NCBI GenBank assembly: GCA_002197995.1
Contig: NGZR01000004.1
Location: 4,464,001-4,528,000, forward strand
Reading direction: 5' to 3'
From: Gaeumannomyces sp. JS-464
Lineage: Eukaryota > Ascomycota > Sordariomycetes > Magnaporthales > Magnaporthaceae
Length of the DNA: 64,000 nt
Shown here: piece by piece, positions 1 through 11,161 of the stretch
Layout of the letters: each line of letters starts with the position of its first letter
Position numbering within the stretch: position 1 is the first letter of the stretch
The notes under the pieces: model-generated
Told to the model about the DNA's origin: nothing
The model's database searches: none
Seen by the model: the letters and a program-made list of their open reading frames with translations, nothing else
Position numbers and translations under genes: made by a program

Positions 1-39
1 GCCCTTTTTTCCTGCCTTTTATAATCGCGCATTTTTTAC

Positions 40-1450
40 TGTAACTACCTATCCAGCTTTTGCTAGTTTAAAACATTTCGTATTTTTTTAACAGTATATA
101 ACCCTTTTTATTAACACGTGTTTTTTTAGCCTTCCGGCGTTTGTTAATGCTTCGTTCGCCTTTCGTAATTTGGAGCACTTTTTTTTAAAAGGTTAACCCG
201 ATGCATAATTGCTTTAGCCCTTTTCGTTAATTGGTCCACAACCGATAGCATGGTAACGGAAAACTGCTCCGGTAATTGGAAATCCGATTTTTGATATATT
301 CGGATTGCGAAGTTGCGTTTTTAGCTGTTTAGGCGTTTTAAAGTCCAAAGTTCGCGTCGTTTAAAAGCTTTTTCGGGGGAGTTAAAGTCGTAACTTTACA
401 TTTAGCTTTTCCAAAACCGAATCCGGATTAAAAGGAGCAAAGCTAGCTTTTCGAAACCCTTTTTAAATATTTTTTTCGGTTATAAAGTTAAAAAATGCCG
501 TTTTAAACGCTGAAAAACTCGATTTTAATTACGTAATTAACGTATAACCTTATTAAGTTTTCAATTTGTCGACCGTACGCTTTTTTTAACGGGCTAAAGC
601 ATTTAACATTAAGCGGTTAAAAAAAGTAAAACGAATGCGAGGCATGCAAAGCGTAATAATGTTATGTTTTTAACAATAAAGCTCGAAATCCGTCGAATAG
701 TGGCTTTTATAGCCGTTTAGCATAATAAACGATAGGACCTTTTTTTAAATTGTAATGTATTTATCGAAATGCTAAATCCATTTTAAGCCGAACTCGTTCG
801 TAGTCCACCCGTTAGCATTCGTTAAAATAACCCAATCGCGTGAAAAGTCGGTTTCCGAATACCAATTGGCCAAATGGTACTGCCTTTTAACGATAATAAA
901 AAAAGGATCGCTTAACCGTAACAGTTAACCTTTTAAATAACCGTAACCCATTCCCTTGCTAAGCTAAACTAGCTTTGTTTTGCTACGGCTTTCCGATATT
1001 GTAATAATTATAACGGCGGCGATTATGCCTATAAAAAAGCCGGTTTCGTCGAAATTGTAAATATTTTTACTTTAAATGCCATATTTGTCCATAGTGTTTC
1101 GTATAAAGTCGAATTAAGCAAAAACGAGCTTGGGATTTTCGCATTTGGCCTTTTGGTAGTCGTACTTTCGAATTTAACGCGTACCGAGCTTTGCGCGGCG
1201 TTTAACGAAGTTCGCGACCCAGTTTTTGCCAACGGCGCCCGCGTCGCGTTCGGCAAACAATCGGTTAGCCATATTTTTAACACTAAAAGGCCGGGGAGGG
1301 AATGCGCGGGAATCCAGCTCGAGGATGTATTTAATAAGCGCCTTTTTTCGGATTCGTTAATTTCGTAATTTGGGCATGGTGTCGCGTCGAGCAGGTTTGC
1401 CGGCGCGTCGATCGCGCAACGTGGATTTAAAAATATCGTAAATTTTAGCT
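40..1450 (-). pseudogene. pogo/Fot1-type transposase remnant
   Basis: Read on the minus strand, the remnant gives family landmarks in the right order. First comes a region like 'GKNWVANFVKRR', just upstream of the longest open piece (1029-1283). Next is the hallmark 'IYNFDETGF' around 1030-1070, which carries the first catalytic Asp. Then follow 'LTNANGWTTNEFGLKWI' (about 780-840), 'NIITLCMP' (about 635-660) and 'KGFRKASFAPFNPDSVL' (about 420-470). A charged tail runs to about 40. Frames change and TAA/TAG stops are frequent, so no transposase can be made. The protein would bind the terminal repeats and cut and paste the element in the nucleus. Identification rests on motif order rather than a search, but the motif set is specific to this family. 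Confidence 0.8.
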
Positions 1451-1589
1451 GCCGAACGCAAACTTAGTCCCTTATTAAATTAAACTGCCTGTATAGCGAA
1501 AACAATCTTAGCTTTTTTGGACGTCGATTTTATTTATAGTTGTTAAGGAATTGGAGTTGGAAGTGGGAAACACGCGTCGCATTGGAAAA

Positions 1590-1623
1590 TGCGCGACTCG
1601 TTTGTATGCGCGACTCGTTTGTA
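1590..1623. repeat. Two tandem 17-bp copies at the transposon 5' end
   Basis: The 17-mer tgcgcgactcgtttgta occurs twice without a gap (1590-1606 and 1607-1623). Its place just outside the transposase reading region suggests a subterminal transposase-binding repeat; that role is inferred. Confidence 0.75.
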
Positions 1624-1634
1624 AACCACGTTAA

Positions 1635-1701
1635 TATGTTTATATTAAACATATTAACTTAAAAATAGTGATATATTTATATGTTTATATTAAACATATT
1701 A
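1635..1701. repeat. 22-bp direct repeat pair, AT-rich
   Basis: The string tatgtttatattaaacatat (plus ta) occurs at 1635-1656 and again at 1680-1701. Each copy is itself nearly palindromic. It flanks the outer edge of the pogo element and may mark its terminus or a separate insertion scar. Confidence 0.7.
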
Positions 1702-1734
1702 CCCCGTCGTACGAAACGGGTGGTTATTATAAGA

Positions 1735-1830
1735 AAAAGTGGTTTTCTTTTTATTTTAAGTAGTTTTAACAAAAACTTCGGCATTAGTTAATTTAAATTA
1801 GTTTTAAAATATCTTTTTAGGCAAACAATT
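1735..1830 (+). repeat. Diverged LTR fragment, Gypsy family A-like
   Basis: The stretch aligns by eye with the middle of the family A LTR ('cggcattagttaa', then 'ggcaaacaattaaa' against the usual ggcaagcaattaaa). Similarity stops at about 1830. 1831-1907 has no clear match and may be diverged LTR or host sequence. Confidence 0.55.
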
Positions 1831-1907
1831 AAAACCATTGTTTAACTAGTTTGTTTTAACACTTAGCATTTAACGCAAAGCGACTTTGCGACTTTATATT
1901 GCCCAAT

Positions 1908-2175
1908 TGTCGGATAGTTATTCCGGCGCATGCATTCGAGGGATTTGGAAGCCTAGGAGGCTTAGGAGGCTCCCAAGGCCTACAAAGCTTATAAGGCCCA
2001 CGTAACTTAAAGCCTAAACCTTTTCGCAAATAAAAAGGGGCCTGTTAGCCCTTTTTTTATAGCTAAATCTCCTTCCTCTTTATGCACAATAAAAAAACTT
2101 TTCCAAATTTATAAATCTTTGTTTATCACCTTTAACGAAAGGCTTCGAGCTTAACAAAAATAACACTCCTAAACA
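1908..2175 (+). repeat. 5' LTR of C' element
   Basis: Starts TGTCGGATAG and ends CCTAAACA. It matches 3188-3458 over its full length, with differences that are mostly transitions. It contains the 'tataaatctttgtttatcac' U5 segment shared with the left LTR of the 10925 element. Confidence 0.8.
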
Positions 2176-2576
2176 CTAATTAATAATGGTTGTTACAAAT
2201 TAGCAAGGTAAAAGGTTTAACCATTTAACACCTTCCTAAAACAAGCGATTAGGTTAAATAGGAAGGCTTACAAGCGAGTAAAGGACACCTTCCTGCGGCA
2301 GGCGATTGGGTTTTTTATAAGCTTAAACAATGCATTCCGATGCATTGCAGCGTAATTTTTCGAATAGTACCTTTTTATAATAAGCGATTAGGCTTTTAAA
2401 AGATTTCCTGGCGTAGCGGCCGCTAAATTCGACAATCCAACGGCTACCTCGATCGATTCGAAAGCTATCGCAACCAACCTTTTCGATAGCGATTCCGAAA
2501 ATACCTTCTTGTAGCAAGCGATTGGGTTTTTTGGTTCGTTATTTGGAAGTGCGATAACCATTTCGACGGTTTCCCG

Positions 2577-2980
2577 ATGGCCACAGCCGGCACCTTCAAA
2601 ACCCCGACGTCCCCTTCGCTGGGCCCGACGCATACAAAACCCTTGGAGCCTCCGAGCACGCACAAGACCCCCGGAGCCTCCGGCACCTCCAAGACCCCGA
2701 CGTCCCCTTCGCTGGGCCCGACGCACCCCCAAGACCCCGACGTCCCCTTCGCTGGGCCTGACGCCTACAAGACCCCCGGCTTTTGGGCACGCATAAGAGC
2801 CCCAGAAACCCCCGGAGCCCTCGGCACGCATAAGACCCCCGGCCTTTGGGCACGCATAAGAGCCCCAGAAACCCCCGGAGCCCTCGGCACGCATAAGACC
2901 CCCGGAGCCTTTAGTACGCACAAGACCCCCGGAGCCTTCAGCACGCACGAGACCCCCGGAGCCTCCGGCACAAAGAAAAA
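2577..2980 (+). repeat. GC-rich coding-compatible minisatellite
   Basis: Several interleaved tandem motifs occur. The unit cgacgtccccttcgctgggc is present three times (about 2608-2760). A 60-odd-bp unit running from ..tttgggcacgcataag to ..cgcataagacccccgg is duplicated (about 2779-2905). Shorter cccccggagcc-centred repeats follow to about 2970. The plus frame 2577-3146 stays open for 189 codons and reads as Pro/Thr/Gly-rich repeats (TPGA-[LFS]-GTHK); the minus strand is also open for long runs. The array is GC-rich and keeps CpA/TpG in a RIP-ravaged neighbourhood. Whether it encodes protein is unknown. Confidence 0.8.
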
Positions 2981-3187
2981 GTTGCTAGGATGGAATTATT
3001 ATTCCGGCACCTACAAAAGCCCCGGAGCCTTCGGCACTTACAAGACCCCCGACCTTTGGGCACGCATAAAAGCCCCAAAGCCTTCGGTACCGATAACGGC
3101 CGCTTTCGAAATCCCAGCGATCACCCCGGCCTACATATACATATAAAGTGGAGGATTCGTGCATGCGCATAAAGAAAAAGTTGCCAG

Positions 3188-3458
3188 TGTCGGATAGTTA
3201 TTCCGGCGCATGCGCTCGAGGGATTTGGAGGCTTGGGAAGCTTGGGAGGCTCCCAAGGCTTACAGGGCCTATAAGGCCCACGTAACCTAAAGCCCAAACC
3301 CTTTCGCAGATAAAAGGGGGCCTGTTGGCCCCCTTTCCTGTAGCTAAATCTCCTTCCTCTTTATGCACAATAAAGAGACTTTTCCAGATTTATAAATCTT
3401 TGTTTATCACTTTTAACGGAGGGCTTCGAGCCTAACAGGAGTAACACTTTTACCAACA
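3188..3458 (+). repeat. 3' LTR of C' element
   Basis: Copy of 1908-2175. It contains a TATA-like ataaaa directly followed by a 10-bp stem hairpin at 3313-3336 (aaagggggcc, loop tgtt, ggccccccttt-type return arm), probably in the R region of the transcript. Confidence 0.8.
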
Positions 3459-5386
3459 CTAACTTCTTTTTTAAATGCTTTACTTTAAAAATAAAAAGCT
3501 TAATTATAACACGCATTTGTCGCAATCTTTTTATACAAATTCCCTTTTTTAAACTTTTATAAAAAAAAAAAACGGCAAATTTAAAACGATTTTTACGAAA
3601 TGCAAACGCTATTTTAAATTTTACAAATAACAATTCGCAAGCGGAAAATAAAAAGAATCGCTTACGTTGCTATTAAAGTAAATGGCAAAATAAAAAATAA
3701 GCTTAACCAACTTAAAGCGATAATTTTAAAAAGTACGAAAATAGCTAGAAAATTACTAAAATCATTTTCGCTAATTTCGAAACTTTCGGGAAAAAGGTCG
3801 GAAAAATGTTTAAAATAATCGACGAAACTTAAATCGCCGAAAAAAAGTTAATAAGCTTTAAACAGCGAAAACCTGCAGCTAAATACGCTGCAAACTTTTA
3901 ATAAATAGGTATAAAATTTAATTAAAACGACGCTACGCTAATATTGCACTTTTATAAAAAATTGCGCGAAAGTGGAAAAAGCGAGTTTATAAAATAAAAC
4001 CGTTTACAATTTTTTACAAATTATTTTAAAAACGCAGCTCGTAAAAGCGATAAATTATAAAAACGATAATAAAAAAAAGAAATATAGTTTTAAAAATTCA
4101 ATATAAAATAATAAAACCAATTAAAAGAAAACCGAATAGCTTTTAACTACGGTTTATAAAATACATTCGAATTAATGGAATTTAACGCAAAAGTCGTTTA
4201 TTAATAGCAAAAGCAATAAAAAAAGCAAAATAAACCCCGAAAAACGGAAAATGTTTTAAATATAGCTAACCCGGCTATATTAAAGCTAATTAAATTTAGC
4301 GGGATAATAACCGTTAAATAACTAATTTATATCGAACGTAAAATAGTTTAACGCCGCAAAGCTTATATTTAAAACCGACGTTTAGCTAGATAAATTACTA
4401 CGAATAAACTATGCGTTATATACCAATTCGATAAAAAGGTTATAAGGTAGCACTTTTGCAAATTAAAAAGTATTGTTATATTTAAACTTTTTAAAATTAT
4501 ATATAATAGGAAAGGAAAGTAACGAGTAATTTTTAAATTTAAAAGTTTGGAAAACTAAAATAAAACCGTTTTCCGCTAAGTTTAAATAAACGAATTGAAA
4601 AAAGGAAGCTTGGGAAAAATTTTTAAGTTAAACACACCTTTTTCGAAAGCCGGAAAATTTCGATATTAACGTAAAAATAAAAAAAACGGGGCTTTAAACT
4701 AAGCCGCTTTTATACCATTTAACGTTTCGAAATGCTTTTAAAACGTTAAAATTCCAAAATAGCTAAACGGATTGTTATATTACGCTACGCCGGCGAACGG
4801 GAACGACGGTTAACTTTTATCGTAATTTAAAACCAATAAAAGGTTAAATACGTTAAATACTAGTTAAATAACGTAAATTAATAAATTAAAACCGCATTAT
4901 ACCCCGATAAGCACTTTAATATCGATTTAAACCATTTAAAATATATGTAATTTTTTTTTTAAAATAAAATGCGTTTACAAAAAATGCAAATTTTATTTAC
5001 GGTTTAAATTTAAATACGATTTTAATTTATAAAAAATAAAAAAAAGCTAAAAGAAAAACTTCGGTTAGCATTTTAATTACGGCAATAAAAACCTGTTTAA
5101 ATCGGCAAATTTACCGTAATTTTTAAACCTAACGAAAAATACCTAATATTATGCGTTATTAAAATGCTTACTTAAAAAAAATGCGAAATTGCGGGTATTA
5201 GAAATATATAGCTTAACAAGTAAAAGTTTAACATTAAAGCATTACGTAAACGTACGTTCCGTTTAACGCGAATGGAAAAACGAACAAGCAGTATTCGTTT
5301 TTTTTATTAAAAATTAAAATTACTATTTAAACTGAAAATACAAAATAAAAAAAAGGAAAAACTAGTAAAAACCTTTGTAATAATAA
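3459..5386 (+). pseudogene. Gypsy family A copy 1, segment 1 (gag to pre-RT)
   Basis: This plus-strand stretch aligns by eye with 34730-36740 of the complete family A copy 5 and 54070-56060 of copy 4. Landmarks shared are the gag run 'ggaaaaaggtcggaaaaatgtt', the zinc-knuckle region near 4245-4310 and the pre-RT region at 5280-5386. It is saturated with stops and aaaa/ttta strings, which is extreme RIP. The 5' LTR and gag start are missing on the left, where the C' element abuts. The sequence resumes at 21169 after the copy 2 insertion. No product is possible. Confidence 0.75.
5382..5386. other. Target-site duplication aataa (left)
   Basis: The pentamer aataa here and at 21169-21173 directly flanks Gypsy copy 2. 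This proves that 5387-21168 is one insertion into copy 1, including everything nested in it. Confidence 0.85.
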
Positions 5387-5835
5387 TGTTACAATTAAAG
5401 GTTTGCTTTTAAAGTAAAAGGCTTTAAAGGTAAACTGGACAATATTTTAAATCTATTATTCGTAAATTTCGTAACGTAAAAAAACAATTTAATTGCTTGC
5501 TTTAAAAAATACCTAAAAGCTAACTTAAGTTAACTAATGCCGAAACCTTAATTAAAGCTATTTAAAACAATAGGAAAACCACTTCTTATATACACTTTGC
5601 CTTTCGCTTTATGCTAGGTTAAATTTGTAGCTTTACTATAAACCTATAAATCTTTTTTAAATTTGTTGCTTTATTACAAATCCACAAATTTTTAGATTTA
5701 TTGCTTTGCTATAAATTTATAAATCCGTTTTTATTCACGTAATCCTACGTAACTAAAGTAAAACGGGGGCACCATTTTTAAAAGCTTTTTTTCCTTTACC
5801 TAGCTAGTTTAAAAGCTTGCATTTTAATCGTAACA
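5387..5835 (-). repeat. 3' LTR of Gypsy copy 2
   Basis: 449 bp, reading TGTTACAATT..ATCGTAACA on the plus strand, the reverse complement of the family A LTR. It contains the 38-bp internal tandem repeats typical of the family. Confidence 0.85.
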
Positions 5836-5949
5836 TTAGGTCCCCCTTTTAAGCTAAATCCTTTTAACTGTTTTCATCGCTCTTCCTTTCGTTAAATGGT
5901 AAATACTTTTTTTCTTTGCCAACCCCTTTCCTTTTTTTTGTTTAACGAA

Positions 5950-6490
5950 ATGTTTAGTCGGGCGCGAAAACATTTTCTCGCGAAAAAAACCGTTAATCGT
6001 AAAAAGCTTTTAATAGTTATTTTTTTTTACTATTACGAAATGCCTTTTTGCTTGTACTACTACGAAATTTTTAAATTTAAAAAATGCGAAACCTTTTTTT
6101 AAAACTTGTTTCGGTACGTAAAATACCTTCGAATTAACCGTTTAAAATGCGATATTTTCGGGTTTACGCCCGCTAAATTTCGAAATATTGTCGCGCAACA
6201 TTCCTAATTCGAAGCCGAATTGGAAAAAGCAAAGGAAAAAGTTTTCCGTTTCCGAAAACAAAAACGAATGTGGTTGGAAAAAATAATGCGCGCGATACGT
6301 CGTAATATTAATTCGGTAAAGGAATTAAAGCGTATCGAGCGGGAAAAAGCCGATTAGGCGGTTTGCTAAGCTGCTTCGTAATCCGAGCTTTCCGTAACTC
6401 TTTTCGTTTTTTTCGATTGGCAAACGGCCGGGGTTAATTTTAACCTAAACCTATTCGCTTTTTTTAATTAAAGTAAATTGCAATTTTTTT
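5950..6490 (+). pseudogene. Antisense ORF of Gypsy family A (coiled-coil-like)
   Basis: It lies antisense to pol, between the chromodomain and the 3' LTR. The first block (ATG at 5950, open to 6102) reads 'LAKKTVNRKKLL' followed by 'YYYEMPF'. The second block (about 6205-6360) reads 'EAELEKAKEKVFRFRKQKR' then 'SVKELKRIEREKAD'. The second block is rich in E/K/L/R with heptad-like spacing, suggesting a short coiled coil. The same two blocks recur antisense in copies 4 and 5. RIP stops interrupt it and a frame change lies between the blocks. Fungal genome annotations often list similar short 'hypothetical proteins'. Function is unknown; an accessory or regulatory product of the element is one possibility. 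Confidence 0.6.
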
Positions 6491-6502
6491 AATAGTTTTT
6501 TA

Positions 6503-6575
6503 AATTTTGTAATACATTAGGTATAACTTTCGTTTGTTTTACGGAAATTTCGGATTCGAATTTCGATAAAAGCAA
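6503..6575 (+). tRNA. tRNA-like sequence 2 in Gypsy copy 2 (degenerate)
   Basis: Degenerate counterpart of 40361-40430 and 59688-59760. It keeps the B-box-like 'ggattcgaattt' and an anticodon-stem-like pair (tttcg/cggaa). RIP has destroyed the acceptor stem. Recognised mainly by position and alignment with the other copies. Confidence 0.45.
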
Positions 6576-6699
6576 AAAAGTTAATAAACTTTCGGGTTTA
6601 GCCCGAAAATTCGTTATTTTTTTTTTATTTTTTTTAGCTAACCGTTTAATGTGAACTTTTCTTTATCCTATTTCGTTTTAATAAATGCATTTTTTTTAT

Positions 6700-6770
6700 A
6701 ATTTAATAGTATAATAGTAACATTTTTTACCTTTTAACCGGAAATTTTAAGTTCGATTTTTTATTAGGTT
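6700..6770 (+). tRNA. tRNA-like sequence 1 in Gypsy copy 2 (degenerate)
   Basis: 71 nt, the same length as its counterparts in copies 4 and 5. It has an A-box-like 'tagtataatagtaac', a candidate anticodon loop cttttaa and a T-arm ttaagttcgattttttaa. It lies antisense to pol. Transcription by Pol III would depend on A and B boxes that RIP has weakened here. Confidence 0.5.
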
Positions 6771-6799
6771 TAAAAGGTATTTCTTTTAAGCATTGCGTA

Positions 6800-9700
6800 C
6801 GATTTCGAATTTTTCGCGTTGCGACGCCGTTTTAAATTTTATATAATTTATATAAAAAATGTTTCCGCCATTTTTATTTGGCTAACATTTCCGTAAATGC
6901 TTTTACCGATATTTTTATAAAGCTTTTTAGCAATATTCGAAATTGGTTTTTTTTACGTATTGTTTTCGTAACGGTATTTTTTTATTTAATTAAATACTTT
7001 TTAAGCTTATTTTTCGGTTTATAATTTAAAATCTTTTTAATTTCATACTTTATTCCAAATCGATTTTTATTAACTTATCGTTTTTATAGCCCGGTAACGC
7101 TTATTCGAATAAAAAAACGTGAAAACCCGGGTAAGATTTTATAATTAACGGTAATTACAATTTATAATTAGCGTTCGATATTTTTTTTAGTATTTTAAAA
7201 AATTCCAGTTTTTTATGGTTTAATTTATCGCTTAGCCCTTTTATTTTAATATTTCGTTAAAAAAATACACGTTATTCCCTTTTTTAAAAATCGGTTTTTC
7301 GATTTTTTTTTATTTATTTAAATAGCTATACGGTAACGTAATTTCTTTTTAGTTTTTTTTTAAAAATGTTTATATAGTTTAATAAATTCCGTTATTTATA
7401 TTTTTGCTATTAAAGCACGTTTTTTTATTTTAAATTTTTATACGTTATTAACGTAAACCCGTAATTCGTAAAAAAACGGTATCGTTTTTATGCTTTTATA
7501 AATTAAATTGTTATAAACGAATTAAATTATAAGAAATAGTTATACCTAATTATTTTATTTATAATTAACGTAATAACGTAAATATTGCTTTATAATTTGG
7601 TTTATTCGTTTCGTTTATCCGTTTATTTAAAAATAATAAACCATTAATAAAAAATGTTTCGCTTTTAATTTATTTATAAGCTTGTTCCAAAACTTATTTA
7701 TAAATAGCTTATTTTTATCCGTAATTATACGGTTCGGCGTACCGTATTCCGCTATTACATGTTTAATAAAAACGTACGCTAGTTTTATAACGTTGTTTTT
7801 TTTATACGGTAAAAATAAAACGGATTTCGTAAACTTATTTATAATTATTAATATATTATCGTATTTAATTCTGGTTAAAGGTTTTTTTAATTGCGGAAAT
7901 TTAATAACGAAATTTATAATAATTTTTGCTATATTTCGTTTAATACTAATAGTAATTGCAAAAGCTTATACGATTTATGCCTGCTAATTTTATTTTTTAA
8001 AGCAATTTTCGCAATTTTTCATTACGTTTTATATTTCCGTTCGGGTTTTTACAAACCCGTAATATTATTATAACGGTTTTTACGTTTTTTTTACGTTTTG
8101 GTAACCGTGTACCAGCTAATTATAAATTCGTTGGATTTTTTTTAAAATTTAAATTTTTTTTTACCGAACCGTTTTAATAAATATCCTTTATGCTAAAATT
8201 AAAAATTCGTTTAACTTTTTCGTTAAAATTACTTTTGTTTTTTTTTAAATATTATAACTTAATAGTTTAATCGTTAGTTTAAAGCATTTGCCCGGCCGTT
8301 TTCCAACCTTTTTCGATATTAAATTCGATTATCGCAATTTTATAAAATTCGTTTTAACGAATTTAACGTTTATTTAAGTTTTTGCTAATAGTAAAATATG
8401 TTAAATTTTTATAATTTATATATATTATAATTTAATGCTTCGTTTTGCAAAAATGCGGTTACCATTTTTCGAAAGTTCGGATAATTATTAAAAGCTTTTT
8501 ATTATAAATTTGGTAGTTTAATTAAAACCTATTTAGCTTTTACGAAACAAACGCGCAAAATTATAACCGCTTTTAATCGTCCCGTTATTCGAATTGCCTG
8601 CCGATCGCGTAATTTAACGCGTCGGTTTTTATTTTAAAGGTTTTTTATAATTTAAAAATGCTAATATAAGTTTTTTAACGGCGGTATTTAATTGTTATAT
8701 AAAAGCTTTTTATTTTCGTTTTCCTTAATAAAATTGGTAGTTATTTTAAGTAAAATCCGTAAATGGTATAGCAATTTTGCTATAATTACGGATAAACCGG
8801 TTATAAAAATTTAAAAATTTTAAAAACCCCCGTGTTTTTATAACGTTTTTAAATTTAAATTAATTTTTTATTTCGGTAACTTTTTTAAAATTTATGCAAA
8901 TTTATTTAAAAGTAATTATAAATTTTAAAAAAATAACTTTTTATATATGCTATTTGCATTTTTCGGGTTTAACGAAAAGCTTTACGTTAAACAGCTTTTC
9001 GAAAACTTAATGCAAATATTGCTTATATTTTTTTAAAATTGCCGAAAAAATTTAAATGCTATTTAAAAACGCGAAAACGAAAAGGTTAAAATGTTTGCGT
9101 AATATAAAGTTAATTGTTTTTTAAAACGTAATTAATGCATTAGTAAACCCGAAAGTTATTATTAAAAATTCGTAGTATTTAAACTTTATTTTAAAAGCTG
9201 TTAGCCATTTTTAGCCATTTTAAATCCGTATTAAACTATACGCTTTTCGTAAATCCAAAACCGTAAAATATTTAACTTTCCCGAATTTATTTCGTAATTC
9301 GTTAATAAAAACCAAAAAATACCGATTTTTTATCGTTATTTTATTTAATCAGCGGTAATCGATATACATTTATTTTGTCCTATATTTTTTAAATTTTTAT
9401 AAAATTCCGTGTCCTATTAGAAAATTAAAAAGCTTAATATATACTTTTTTTAAGTTTTGTTTAATTGCTTTTTTTAGCGTTTTTTATTGCTAAAAGCTAA
9501 ATTAATACAGTTTTTAATATTTAAATTGCGTTTTTAGTTTAAATTTAATTTTAAAATCGAACGGTTTATATTTAAATAGCAGCGTTTTTACGGTTTTTCC
9601 GAATAATTTTTTATATTTGTAATATTTTTTCGGAATATTCGCGAACCGTTTTTTCGTATTAATTAATTAGTTTTAATCGTTTTCCATTTTAAATAATCGT

Positions 9701-10924
9701 ATATTCGTTAATGTTAAATGCGAAAATAAATTAACAAACCTTGCTACCGTTATAACTTTTTTTACTTGCTTTTTATATTTATAGTTTAAAATTTATAATT
9801 AATAAACCGTTTTATTTATTCGTATTTTTTTATTAAGTTTAGCCGGTAATTTAATTTATCCGTAAATTATTATTTTTAAATTAAAAAATTTCGAAATTAA
9901 CGTTTTTTTCTTTTATATCCAATTTATTTAACGTAACGCTAACGTTTTCCTTATTTTAAATGCGTAATATTATTAATTTTATTTTTTAATCGATTTATTT
10001 GTTATTATAAATAACCGGTATTTTTTAACCGCTTTTAATTAACACGGTTAAAATTTCCGTTTCGTTAAAATTTTATACCGTTTAACCGTTTATAACGACA
10101 CGTAATCGTTTTACAATTCGCAATCGATTATTATTTTAATTTTCTTTTTTTAATATTCCATCCGGAATATTAATAAATCGTATAGTTAATTCGTTATTAT
10201 TATTGCAAAGGTTTTTATTAATTTTGTTTTTTTTTATTCCGTATTTTCCGTTCGGGTAATAACTTTAATTTTTTAGCAAAAAAACGGGTACCGTTTATAC
10301 GTTTTTCCGTTTAGCGTTAAACGGGACGTACGTTCGCGTAATCCTTTAATGCTAAATTTCCGCTTTTTATGCTATATGCTTTTTGCATTTCACAATTTCG
10401 CATTTCTTTTAATCGAACGTTTTAATAACGTATAACATCGGGTATTAGTCGTTAAATTTAAAAATTGCGGCGAATTACCGATTTAAACGGGTTTTCATTT
10501 CGGTAATTAAAACGCTAACCGAAGCTTTTCTTTAGCCTTTTTTTTATTTTCCGTAAATAAAAATTATATTTAAATTTAAACCGTAAATAAAATTTGCACT
10601 TTTTATACGTACATTTTACTTAAAAAAATACAAATTTTTTAAATACTTTAAATCGATATTAGGGTAATTATCGGGGTATAACATAGCTTTAACTTATTAA
10701 TTTATATTATTTAACCGGTAATTAACGTATTTAACGTTTTATTAGTTTTCGAATTATAATAAAAGTTAGCCGTTGTTTCCGTTTGCTAGCGTTGCAAAAC
10801 ATAACGGTTTATTTAGGTATTTTAAAACTTTAACGCTTTAAAAACATTTTAAAACGTTAAATGGCGTAAAAACAATTTAACGCTTTTCTCTATTTAAAAG
10901 TTCGTCCTTTTTTAATTCGACATT
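6800..10924 (-). pseudogene. Gypsy copy 2 pol remnant
   Basis: Minus-strand counterpart of copy 5 from the chromodomain (about 7000) through integrase (about 7650-8100), RNase H (about 8350-8750), RT (about 8950-9500) and pre-RT (to 10924). Recognised by alignment with 36050-40050; for example 7680-7990 is the reverse complement of the integrase-core region 39040-39250. Stops are frequent and no domain is open. Open frames here on the plus strand are antisense shadows of integrase. Confidence 0.75.
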
Positions 10925-11161
10925 TGTTAATCCACGTAATTAGCGCGTGCACCGGGATAAACTCCACACCTCGTAAAGCAACGGGCTTAAAGCCCGTGCG
11001 CTTTTACGAGCTTATAAAAAGGGATTTTGCAATCCCCTTTTTGTAACTAGATTCCTTTTTAAACATGCATAATACAAAAACCAGTACCAGATTTATAAAT
11101 CTTTGTTTATCACCCCCAACGGAAGGCTTCGAGCCTAACAAAAGTAACACTCCTACCAATA
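10925..11161 (+). repeat. 5' LTR of mosaic Copia
   Basis: The U3 part equals 12245-12410. After 'tataaatctttgtttatcac' it carries the C'-type U5 ('aaggcttcgagcctaaca'). It keeps a GC hairpin acgggc/gcccgt at 10981-10997 and a TATA-associated hairpin at about 11015-11042. Confidence 0.8.

Larger units (their letters stand above)
1..1640 (-). mobile_element. pogo/Fot1-like DNA transposon, degenerate, cut by window edge
   Basis: Minus-strand translation across several frames matches the fungal pogo/Fot1 (Tc1-mariner, DDE_1) transposase from an N-terminal helix-turn-helix region to the C-terminal tail. The 5' terminus lies near 1640, where two 17-bp direct repeats occur. The 3' terminus is outside the window. 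No flanking TA duplication could be checked because only one end is present. Confidence 0.8.
1908..3458 (+). mobile_element. Non-autonomous Copia-type LTR element, subfamily C'
   Basis: Two LTRs of about 270 bp (1908-2175 and 3188-3458), beginning TGTCGG and ending ..AACA, flank about 1.0 kb of internal DNA with no pol gene. The internal region shares its 5' part and its run-in to the 3' LTR (aaagaaaaagttgccag) with the element at 10925-12479. That element in turn shares LTR and 3' UTR with the autonomous-size Copia at 22374-29964. Flanking pentamers are ccaat (1903-1907) and ctaac (3459-3463), both derivable from ccaac by one C-to-T change, so a RIP-mutated target duplication is plausible. 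It probably depended on Copia proteins in trans. Confidence 0.75.

Noticed and set aside
2388..2948. 186-codon minus-strand frame with Gly-rich repeats
   Set aside because: It is the antisense reading of the GC-rich minisatellite; both strands are open simply because of repeat composition. No domain or start context.
3459..3463. Gypsy-specific hot spot shared by both short Copia elements
   Set aside because: At first C' and the mosaic element seemed to abut the same gag position, but spacing to conserved gag strings differs by about 50 bp, so the claim does not hold.
7682..7987. Plus-strand 101-codon hydrophobic frame
   Set aside because: Antisense shadow of the Gypsy copy 2 integrase region; the same shadow appears on the minus strand at 39045-39248 in copy 5.
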